From assembly GCA_026874595.1 (NCBI GenBank), contig CM049310.1, forward strand, positions 70,338,556 through 70,402,555: a stretch of 64,000 nt of DNA, written 5' to 3'. The stretch comes from Sipunculus nudus. Lineage: Eukaryota; Annelida; Sipuncula; Golfingiida; Sipunculidae. Shown here in pieces: positions 37,840 to 48,024 of the stretch; within the stretch, counting starts at the first letter, position 1; each line of letters starts with the position of its first letter. The notes beneath the pieces are model-generated. The model did not search any database and was not told the origin of the DNA. It saw only the letters and a list, made by a program, of their open reading frames with translations. The translations under genes were made by a program, and so were the position numbers.

Positions 37840-38900
37840 GACATCGATATCTCTGACAGGACATTCATCAAAGTCGCTTAAAAGAACCAATATAATCATT
37901 GATACGGCCATCTATGTCTATGACGAGATTTAATACGGCCATCGATACCTATGACGAGATTCAATACAACCATCGATATCAATGACGAGATTCAATACGG
38001 CCTTCGATATCTATGACATGATTCAATACGGCCTTCGATATCTATGACGAGATTCAATTAGATCATCGATATCTATGACGAGATTCAATACGGCCTTCGA
38101 TATCTATGACGAGATTCAATACGGCCTTCGATATCTATGACAAGATTCAATACGGCATTCGATATCTATGACGAGATTCAATACGACCATCAATATCTAT
38201 GACAAGATTCAATACGGCCATCGATATCTATGACGAGATTCAATACGGCCATCCATATCTATAACGAGATTCTACACGCCCATCGATATCTATGACGAGA
38301 TTCAATACGACCATCGATATCCATGTCAAGATTCAATCTGACCATCGATATTTATGTCAAGATTCAATCCATTCATCGATATCTATGACAAGATTCAATA
38401 AGGCCATCGATATCTTTGACAAGATTCAATACGGCCATCGATATCTATAACGAGATTCTACATGGCCGTTAATATCTATGACAAGATTCTCTGCCAGGAA
38501 TCAAAACGGTCATGTATGATATGTATGGCGAGATTCAATTCGGCCATCAATATTTCTCTTAAGAATCAATAAAATCATCGATATCTGTTAAAAAAAACTT
38601 CAGTACGAACAGTTCCATATGGAATCAAAAAAATATGACACGGAAACGATCATCGATATCTCTGACTTTTATCAATTCGAGCATGGATGTCTTACATAAG
38701 AATCAATACAACAATTAATTTTTTTTTTCACTAGAATCGATACGACTATTATTATCTTTGGCCCGAAATTAGTACGACCATCGATATCTCTCATAAGAAT
38801 CATCACGATTATCAATATCTCTGAGAGGAATCAACAAGATCATAGATGTCTCCAACTCGAATCAATACGGCCAACGGTATTTGTCACAGGAACTCATAAA
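37840..38900 (+). repeat. 31-bp satellite array
   Basis: The unit is approximately TACGGCCATCGATATCTATG followed by ACGAGATTCAA. It is regular from about 37900 to 38500 (roughly 20 units) and increasingly degenerate to about 38900. Most units keep the overlapping palindromes ATCGAT and GATATC. Confidence 0.9.
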
Positions 38901-38909
38901 AATTGACAT

Positions 38910-40345
38910 TTAATATTTCATTTTCACATATAGGATTTCTTTATATTGAAAATGACGGTTACTTACTATTCTTTATTAGTTTTATGCTAGTGCAAATAAA
39001 GGCTATACATCCGAGCAACAGCCAAAATATTGTAGTATTTGGGCTAAAACTACTGAAGAATAAATCGCAATGACTGCTATTCATAAACGGGATCACTCTC
39101 CATGCCACTCTTGTAAGAAAATCGTAGCATTTGACCCCGCTAGGCATGTGCCGACCTATCTTTCACGATTGATTTGCTAGATGAATTTTCCCCCAAAGCA
39201 GATGCATACTAAGGGGATCCCTGCTTGATAAAACTAAAAGGAATTTTACTGATAATTTACTGATTTACATCAGTGCTCGTTCTTTAGTTTGTTATCCGCG
39301 GCGACTAAAGTTCTCACTAATGTAATAGTTATCACTGAGGCCTACTGATGCATCTGAGTGCAAAAATCTAGATGCACGATTGGTTTAGTGAGTTTCGATC
39401 CCTGGCGCCACCAGTCTTGTTTGCAGAAATCAACTGCCGGTACCTGTTCCACCTGGAAGACAAATGCATTAATTTTTAAAATAAAAAATTAAATGTCGCA
39501 TATTATCAACTAGCGGTACAAATTTAACATCGACATGCGACTTGCGATATCCGCGTTTCAGTCTGTACGCAAAATGGCAGAGCCCATGAGTGGTTTCGAA
39601 ATGTTTGCCTGGTCAGGGGTAGATAAGGGCACAGATAGACGACAGGACAGTACTCCGTTGGGAGTCTCAAGGTTCGTATTTATCTTCTAAGTAAAAGCCG
39701 GAGAGACGCTCTGGGGATGACCGCGCCCTAATCCGTACATTAAAGTAGAAATTGCCGACAAAGCCATTGTTTTAGTTTATACATGGGATTTAAAGTAGAA
39801 ACGCTCAGATATCACAGTTAGGAACAGAAGAATCCTTTTGAGTTAAGTATGTGGCGTTTTCATGTCAGACAACATTTACATCGCACACTAGGAATATGAG
39901 GCTAGCAGTGTGTTAAGTGCATGTATCATCAAGCTCACGTGGGGGAAAATGTGGTTCGTTGTTAGACGTGGGGTCTATCCCGGCTGTGCAAGAACTAGCC
40001 CTTCGCCTTTAACATATCATGTAACATATTGTGATGGTAATATGAAAAGAATTTTGTCCGTAGCATTAAAATATATGTGGTTCCTAAATAATGAAGTACT
40101 AAATTCGCCAAAGATGTTGTGTTCTAACAGCGCTTGATTTCATTTTTCATTGATTTTTTTATTAGTTGCTTAAAAAGCGAACGTGTTATATTTAAACAAA
40201 GCAATAATTTTTAAAAGAACAGGATAAGAGGAAATAAATATACATTCAAAAACAAAATAAATAAAAAAAATGGATTTATAACGGCAAAGGTTGTTGGTGC
40301 TTTTTTCAATTCTAACCGATCTGCTACCTCTAGACAAGATCCTCC
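38910..40345. other. Non-coding sequence with SINE-like and dispersed repeats
   Basis: 39340-39420 contains 'GTTTCGATCCCTGG', a box B-like sequence. 39515-39640 resembles 49045-49160 in order ('GACATG', 'ACTTGCGA', 'ATCCG', 'GAAATG', 'GACAGT'). No gene recognised. Confidence 0.4.
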
Positions 40346-40350
40346 AATGC

Positions 40351-40676
40351 AAGGATCTGAGAACATGCGGGCAAGGATCTGAGGACATGCTGGCAAGGAT
40401 CTGAAAACATGCGGGCAAGGATCTGAGAACATGCGGAAAAGGATCTGAGAACATGCGGGCAAGGATCTGAGAACATGCGGGCAAGGATCTGAGAACATGC
40501 GGGCAAGGATCTGAGAACATGCGGGCAAGGATCTGAGAACATGCGGAAAAGGATCTGAGAACAAGCGGGCAAGGATCTGAGAACATGCGGGCAAGGATCT
40601 GAGAACATGCGGGCAAGGATCTGAGAACAGGCACAATAACCTGAGAACAGGCACAAGAATCTGTGAAGAGGCAAAA
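40351..40676 (-). repeat. 22-bp minisatellite, 13 near-identical units
   Basis: Unit AAGGATCTGAGAACATGCGG plus GC starts every 22 bp from 40351 to 40615. A degraded tail of two or three variant units runs to about 40676. Because 22 is not a multiple of three and the consensus has no stop in any minus frame, all three minus frames are open (138-180 codons, Ser/Cys/Pro/Leu/Arg-rich). I read these as non-coding. Confidence 0.9.
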
Positions 40677-41159
40677 GCAAGAATAGGATTAAAAACAAAA
40701 AAGAACAAGGGACAGGGAAACATCTTACTGACACACTTTTTGACAAAATTCATTCCCTGAGTGGGATTTTACTTGAGATCACATAATCTCTGGAGTGCCT
40801 TACAGTGACATGTTTTTTTTTTAACCTAAAAAAAATATCTAGAGTATCAAATGCTTTCAAAAGGGTAAATATCTTTCCTGATATTTCGACAATATGCATT
40901 ATGTTCAGGCCCTAAACTTCTACAAATTATTCAAAATTGACCTACTATCTAGCATGTACACAGGAAACATATAGTGGAATAGTTGTGCCCATTATGAACA
41001 AAATTACACAAGTGGTTTTGATATAAGGCAGTCTGGAAGTCTAACAGTAGTATTTTAATGGAAAATGGAGGTTTTCCTTAATTTCTCGAAGGAACAAAGT
41101 CGCAATAACCCAACGTTGGTTTTGACAGGAGATCTTAGGGACATCTAACTGTATGAACA

Positions 41160-42160
41160 AGTGGCCCATGGGCCATGACGCTCAGCTGAATACAAGGAAT
41201 GTGGAACAATGAGCAAAATGACTGCCAGAGTGGAAACAAATCATGAATTTTGTAAAGAGTCCTTAGAAATGGGTTTCAGTGGGCTTTTGGACAGATGACA
41301 ACTTCATTTGAAGGTCTCATAAATAGAAAAAAAATGCGTAAAAATTTGATAAAATAAAGGGAGTGCCACCAGTCTGCAGGAACTGATGAAACACTCCATG
41401 ATCAATATATATCCAAGAATCATGGCTATCAAGGCATTAGTTATTCAGATACTGGAGCTTTTGTTTGTATCAAATTTTTAATTATTCTTGGGGGTATTTA
41501 TGAGCCCTATAGCTCATGGAATATGGGTAACAGAAACCTAATTTCAGGTTTCCAAGGAGATTTTCCATGGACCTCCCTGGATATTACGTTTGAAGATTCC
41601 AGGTCCAGTGGTTAAGATTTGTGCCCTGTAAACAGATGACAGTTTCATTGCAGGTCTGATAAAAAAGAGAAAAAAATTCGTAAAAATTGGAAAAAATATA
41701 GGTGGCACCACCAGTCTACAGAAAGTGATGGAACATCCCACGATCAATATTCATGTAAGAATCATGGTGATGAATGCAGTAGTTATTCAGATACTTGAGC
41801 TTTTGAATCAAATTTTGCAATATTCTGGGGGGGGGGGGGGGGTACTTCGGAGCCCCATAGCTCCAAGGATATGGGTAACAGAGACCTAATTTCAGGTTTT
41901 CAAGGAGATTTTTCATGGACCTCCCTGGATATTACGTTTGAAGATTCCAGGTCCAGTGGTTACGATTTGTGCCCTGTTAACAGGTGACAGTTTCATTGCA
42001 GATCTGAAAAAAAGAGAAAAAAATTCGAAAAAATTTAAAAAATACAGGTGGCGCCACCAGTCTGCAGGAAGTGAACGGCCGGCCGGACGGACGGCCGGAC
42101 GGACGACGGACGAAGGGTGATCGCTATAGCTCAGATGACTTTCAGTCAGCTGAGCTAAAA
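41160..42160 (+). mobile_element. Tandem-core element (about 354-bp unit, 2.3 copies) with 3' hairpin
   Basis: Entry 'GTGGCCCATGGGCCATGACG' near 41161. 'ATATGGGTAACAGA' recurs at about 41521 and 41870, and the block from 41267 is a further partial unit. After the last unit come ACGG repeats (42077-42111), then a hairpin: stem 42128-42140 / 42144-42156 (13 bp, one mismatch), loop TTC, then AAAAA. This is the same architecture as the 27.2 kb element with unrelated sequence. It is probably a pearl/Helitron-like non-autonomous element. Confidence 0.55.
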
Positions 42161-42204
42161 ATTCAGATTCGTAGGTTCAACGGTGTCAAAACGTGCCAGT
42201 CTAA

Positions 42205-42285
42205 CGTACAGAAAGACAGACGGACGGACGGACGACGACCAATCAGTAAAGCTCAGTTGACTTAAAGTCAGCTGAACTTATAATA
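42205..42285 (+). repeat. Second ACGG run plus terminal hairpin
   Basis: GACAGACGGACGGACGGACG is followed by 'AAGCTCAGTTGACTT' and its imperfect reverse complement (about 42251-42281). It repeats the 3' module of the element just upstream. Confidence 0.6.
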
Positions 42286-42961
42286 TACAGAGGAAATGAG
42301 GCTTACAAAAATACAAAACAGCGTCCGGTTGGATTAAATAATCATCAACCATAGTTTGGTTTCTTCCACACTTATTTAATCTGAAGCAAATGTAAGTTCA
42401 GAAAGGGAACCGAGAATGAACCAAACTAGCCCAAAATGTTTCAACTAAGAGTATTTTGCTGAACATTAAGCTGAATGATTATTTTGGTGTCCTTGTTAAA
42501 AGACAACAAGTTAAGCAGGAGTAAAACAAGTATAAGTAAGTATATTGGCTTGTACTACAGAATCGAAACATATGATTATGAACAGGTTTCTAAGGTCTTT
42601 GTTGAAATAGTCATACAAAATACATATGACGCAATTTAGATTTTATATCTCCAAAACCCAAATTATTATAAAAAGCGCACATTTTGATGAAAACGGTTGA
42701 GACATAAGTTTTCCTTTCTCAGGGATATTCCAGGGGCGTCAGGGTGGGGATGGGGGGGGGGGAATCCCACCCACTTTTGGGCAAGGGGGGGGGGGGGTGG
42801 TCAATGTAACATCCCCCACTATTCAGAGAACAATATTTATATATTTCAAATGAAATATATAAATAAATAGAATTATAGACTTTGGTTCCATTTATGAGTT
42901 TACTATGAAATATTTATATCTAAATGGTTTAGAATAAACATATCCCTTTTTTAAACCTTAA

Positions 42962-42963
42962 TT

Positions 42964-42998
<35 letters not shown>

Positions 42999-43056
42999 AT
43001 ATATATATATATATTTGATATGTGTCAAACAGACAATAAAAGGTATATATATATAA

Positions 43057-43122
<66 letters not shown>
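42962..43122. repeat. TA-rich microsatellite block
   Basis: Two (TA)n tracts with a short TG run and a unique spacer. The nested element starts directly at its right edge. Confidence 0.9.
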
Positions 43123-43125
<3 letters not shown>

Positions 43126-43857
43126 TCGAACCTGTCTAATGCGACCACCGAAAGGACTGAGCAAAGTGGTCGTAATAAACAAGTGGTCGTATTTGACAGG
43201 TTCTGACCATTTAGGAACTGCACAAATCTAGCTGACATGTATGACGGAAATATACATATTAGACCATTATGACTAAAAATAAAAACGTATTTGCAGAAGG
43301 GAGCAATTTTGGTGTTACATGTATTTTGTTATTGCACACTAATGTACATGTATTTATCTGTGTAATATAATGTAATGCACTGAATAGATCAAAGACAGAT
43401 CACAAAGGCACAGATCAAAGACTAACTTTGGGATACCTCCATTCATGTGTATTAATAGGTCGTGTCAGCCATTCACGTTTCTCGCCTGGGCTCGAGGCCA
43501 AGGGTCGGCCTCGGGTCCCAATAAGCACCAGTCTGTGCTCTGTACACACGCACACCAGTAAAACAAACAGAGAGCGGTGCAAGTGACCGCAACTTCACGC
43601 ATGGTCAATCAACCGACCGGTCAGCGCTGGTCAGTGAGTAGCACAAAGAGTGCCCGTATTAGGCAGGTCAATTAATTAGGAATATGTCACTTTGGTCAGG
43701 ATAAAATGCCTGTAATCCGTAATAGCCAGGTGGTTGTATTTCACAGGTTTTATCTATAGATAATATAACGGAATTTCATGCAAAGGGACTGATATCTAGT
43801 GGTCGTAATAGCTAGGTACCCGCATTTCACAGGTGGTCGTTCAGACAGGTTTGACTG
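43123..43857 (+). mobile_element. 735-bp pogo-like inverted-repeat element nested in the hAT-like element
   Basis: Left end CAGTCGAACCTGTCTAATGC; right end is the reverse complement of CAGTCAAACCTGTCTGAACG. TA flanks both sides (43121-43122, 43858-43859). 'GTGGTCGTA' motifs recur near both ends. TA targets and CAGT ends point to the Tc1/mariner-pogo group. No transposase reading frame is present. Confidence 0.75.
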
Positions 43858-44009
43858 TATATATGTATAAACCCGTCTGTTTTTATCTCAATTTGACTAC
43901 CCTCCACGCCTGTCACCCCCCCCCCCCCCCCTTGCGAATCATCTACCCGCCCTGCGAGTCATCCCCCCACCCTTGAAGATAAATTGACGCCACTGGGATA
44001 TTCGCTACC

Positions 44010-45532
44010 AGACAAATATGACAGCCATTATATATGCAGATTAATACAGACTGGGGACAAGTAACAAGTCCTAGGCATGTAGACTCCTCTTTTTATGTTA
44101 TAGAACGTGTATATATGGACAGCAAACAGCGTAAGCTCCTATAAGCTCCTCTATACGGTTATAAATACCCGCTGATCTCTCTAGTCTGTGTTATATACGT
44201 AAACATGTAACACGTAGAAATCGCACAAGTGCTGTTTTCATTTCGACTGAGTGAAGAATTGATGAATTCCCCAGGCTCCATGCATTCAAAAGTATTCTGT
44301 AGAAGGAAATAGCATTCTAGACCAAATTAATTTTGACATGTAAAATTACAAGCTGTGTAATTATTTCCTGGACCATTATCATAATGACTAAGCAAGAAAG
44401 GTCAATGAACGGGCTCCTTGATTGGGTTTCCTATAAAATCGGAAAGAATGATGCTCGAGACAAAAGCTGATGGGTCAGTCACCATGTTGCAGTTGCCATT
44501 TCTTGTCGGTTTATATCAATCGATCATAACTACTATAGGTATGTCATACGCCACTTTGTTACTGCCGCTGTGTCTGTTTGGTGACAGTCTCTTCCTCGGT
44601 AAAATCAGGGACGCCAGATGTTACATTCGCAACAGCTGTCTGACATCCTGGAGTTTCTCGGTCTCACTAATGACTTCTCGATCAATCCACAGATCTAGAA
44701 TTGTCAATTGCATCAGGGTTTAGTCCACCATATTTCTTGTGATGTCCACGACCTGTCTCTATCTCATATACCTTTTTGGAGAAAGAGTTAGGGTTTAAAG
44801 CATTCTACTTTTTTTAGGTTAACCGCCTCTATTTTTTTAATGCTACATTTACTAAGTATATGTACATGTACAGAAATTCATTCCGGTTTCGGACTACGTG
44901 ACAGAGCAGTATCAAAAGCTTCCTTTCAGTTTATATCCTGGTGTTAACCAGGCCCGGTGATTTCTGCACCAGCGGAACTGGGTTCATAATCTTCCTCATT
45001 CCTAGGTCATACCACAGAGGAACCCTCGAAAAGCGCACTCGTTTGTGAGTGAAACACGGCATTTGGGCACGACCTGCAAATGCGCTCATCCTGGGTTGGG
45101 GCCGACCGTGAATTCCCGTGGCTCTGAGTCCTCTGCCCGAGCTCTGAGCCACAGAAGCCAATCAGCATTCTACTTTTCTTTACATATGCACTTTTTCCCA
45201 TTCCCTCTCTTAATTCTATATTATATTTAAGTCCTATATATATGTGCTGCTATCATCACTCTTAAAGACTGTTTACAGTTATTAGAATAGTTAATATTTT
45301 TTTCCACAATTAGTCTTTTTGCATTCATAACGCTACATTTGTTTCACGATGAGCGATGGCACGGGAATGTTCTGACAAAGAAAGATGAGCACTGCGAGTG
45401 GCATCAAGGGGTACATGGAATGTGTATTCCACGATATGTTCAATGTGTTCTCAACAGTCTCAACATTAAAAAAAAACTTATAAATGTATAGACTATGCCA
45501 TTAATTTCTGATACCCAAGGAGTAACCTTGAT

Positions 45533-45587
<55 letters not shown>

Positions 45588-46065
45588 TAACATCATGGGA
45601 ATGGTCTGTTCACAGAAGGGTCTAATGGACAAGTCCACTTAAAAGAAACGTTAAGGATGTAACATCCTCAAAGTCAGTGTCATCTATGTATGTAATGTCT
45701 GATGTACTGTCTCCTGTATATCTAAATATTAAGTAAATTTGATGAAAGATGTATCGTCTGTGTCTCCCCTCTTGATATGCGAGTCTGCCTCTCCTAAGGA
45801 TTATAAAATACTGCTACCATAATGTGAAGTATTGCTTTCGGATGCCGTGTTGAAGCTTCCCGTGGATATGATTGTTTCGTGATTCTGTGTAATTCAGACA
45901 TGTTAACGACAATTTCATTCGACAGACAACACACTTTAGAAAAAAGGCATGCTCCTACAGCACAAGATTATATATGTCAGACCATATAAATAACACGGCA
46001 TGGCGTGTTAACTAAGGCAGCGAGATGACAGGGCATGGGGCTGATTAATGACCAATATTCATACA
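44010..46065. other. Non-coding sequence
   Basis: TA microsatellite at 45537-45583. No gene recognised. The 101-residue frame at 44418-44723 has no recognisable motif. Confidence 0.4.
45537..45583. repeat. (TA)n microsatellite
   Basis: About 23 TA units. Confidence 0.95.
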
Positions 46066-46066
46066 T

Positions 46067-46067
<1 letters not shown>

Positions 46068-46101
<34 letters not shown>
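46068..46101. repeat. (AC)n(AT)n compound microsatellite
   Basis: AC units followed by AT units. It abuts a GGGGCGGA-type repeat. Confidence 0.9.
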
Positions 46102-46261
46102 CAGGGCTGATTCCAGGGGTATGGGGTAGGAATTTTAAAGATCCCTTATACTGAAAGGAATGCCCCCTCCAGCTGTTTAACGAGCTGTGGATCTCTTTAA
46201 GGGCATTAGTCACACGGTGTAACAGTCAACCCCTCACTTTAAAAAAAAAACTCCGCCCCTG
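46102..46261. mobile_element. 160-bp GGGGCGGA-type short element
   Basis: Left end CAGGGCTGATTCCAGGGG; right end is the reverse complement of CAGGGGCGGAGTTTTT. Ends are of the same hAT-like type as 918, 23818 and 54085. No target duplication seen. Confidence 0.45.
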
Positions 46262-46829
46262 CTGATCGGTTCTTGGTTCAACGGTGAAAATGGAATTGTA
46301 AACAGGAAAACACACATTGTGTTTTATTCAGATTATATCACATGCAGCATATTAAAGTGCTCTTTTTTATTTTCCCTATAATATATAGAAACACAAACGC
46401 AGATTCTTGACTTGTATTTTAACCATAAACGGTCAGTGTATGGTGATGATGTAACTGCCTGAGATAAGCGACAAGAGTAAGAGGGGTCCTAAGACTCGAG
46501 GCCGACCTTGTAAATATATACACCCCTCATAGAAAGACTAGATAAAATCTCTCCCAACTAGAGATAGATCTTTATCTTATATAACGTTATGTAGCGTTCT
46601 TTATTCAAGTAAACGGAGAATGGAGGCGGACCGGCTTGGGCAACCCTATTTAATAATATTCCAAAGGGAAGATTTTTTTTAGGACGGGGAGGGGTATTAC
46701 ACTCCCCCCCCCCCCTTTTCGATCGTCTAATATGAATAATAGAAAAAACACGCTTAACACACACACACACAAACGCTTGGGTCTGCGTCTAGCACCGTTT
46801 TCACCCCTACTTTTGCGGGCAATATGGTA

Positions 46830-48019
46830 ACCGTATTTCCTTGATCAAATGCCGGGCCTAAATAGTCGCATGCCTTATTAAGTAGCCTGGTCAAAGCAAT
46901 GTCTAAGAAAAATTAACGCCGGGTTTATTTTGACGCCGGGTTTTGTTCAGAGGCCGGGTACAAGTTTCAATGTTTGCCGCCATGTCTTTTCCTGTCACTA
47001 TAATGTGTGCATGTATGGTTCATATTGACAGGAGGAGATCGTTGTATGAATTTCTATTTTTTTGTGTGAGTAAATAAAATGTTGAATTCCTCTATAAATA
47101 TTTCACCTTACATGTTTTGCCTATTTTTCCATACCAGACAGCAAATTTTCCTGATTCATCCATTATGGTTACAGCTGATCACTGATCTTAGCAGACATGA
47201 CCAAAATATAATTTAAACAATGATACGGCTTTCACTAAGACAAGCGCTATCACCACTGTCGGTATCACGCCGAGTCGTGCCCCTTGCATTTTTATTGCGT
47301 TCCCAATTTCACCAAAAACACGCTTCCGAGATAATCGTTTATAAATATTATTTCCTTCTTGTTGCCAACCACTACATCAGATGGATGTTGCTGACAGTCA
47401 ATGTCACATACCAGTATATCCAATTCCAATGCGCTTGAATACGCTTTATAAAGCAGAATCGGTCAAAAGTCAGGAGGAAAGTGTCATGAAAATAAATTGC
47501 GCAGTGCCGTTATACGTACTTATCCCCCCCCCTGTAAACAAATGTGTTCAGTCGTACGTGGTGAAAATTTATTAGAAGAGCCACTTCATATTCAGATGGA
47601 AATCATCTTAGCAAATGCACGCGGTGCACAATAAACGGAACGGCCACACGAAACTACGCGGCACCGGGCCTCGAGAGCCCTCACAGATAGATTCTTATGG
47701 ATAACTGCAAAATCCCTCGCTGTAATTCCCCGTAAATTTTTGTTATGATATGCGACTGTGGAGATTGTGCGTGTCCCATATGACATTTTCGGATATTTCG
47801 TTAACACAATCCATTAACCTACGATGTTTTAAAAATGCGTCCCCAGGTAACGGGGGTTTGTTGTTTCGGCATGTTTTTTTTTGCTTTTGCCTGACGAGCT
47901 TGACAATGTATTCTTTTAATAAACGCCGGCCTTAAATAGACGCCGGCTTTGTTTAGACGCCGGGTCAAAGCCAGGTCTGAAAAAATAAACGCCGGGGCGT
48001 CTGATCAAGGAAATACGGT
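46830..48019. mobile_element. 1.19 kb terminal-inverted-repeat element with GCCGG subterminal repeats
   Basis: Perfect 18-bp inverted termini ACCGTATTTCCTTGATCA at 46830-46847 and its complement at 48002-48019. Both ends carry several copies of an 'AACGCCGG / GACGCCGG' motif. Target duplication is unclear (TA on the left only). Internal open frames (47220-47438 +, 47592-47807 -) show no transposase motif I recognise. Confidence 0.75.
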
Positions 48020-48024
48020 AGGTA

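Larger units (their letters stand above)
42731..43995 (+). mobile_element. hAT-like non-autonomous element with 8-bp target duplication
   Basis: Terminal repeats are CAGGGGCGTCA (42731-42741) and, at the right end, the reverse complement of CAGTGGCGTCA (43985-43995). It is flanked by identical octamers GGATATTC at 42723-42730 and 43996-44003. An 8-bp duplication with CAG-type ends is the hAT signature. There is no transposase. It contains G/C tracts, long TA tracts and a second nested element (43123-43857). Confidence 0.8.

Noticed and set aside
37840-38900. CRISPR-like regular array
   Set aside because: Units are contiguous 31-bp repeats without spacers, in a eukaryotic context. The same applies to the 22-bp array at 40351.
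40170-40753. Three overlapping minus-strand frames of 138-180 codons
   Set aside because: They are three readings of one 22-bp minisatellite with no stop codon.
42958-43238. Ile-Tyr-rich proteins on the minus strand (similar ones at 2905-3093 and 3527-3844)
   Set aside because: Translation of TA microsatellites.
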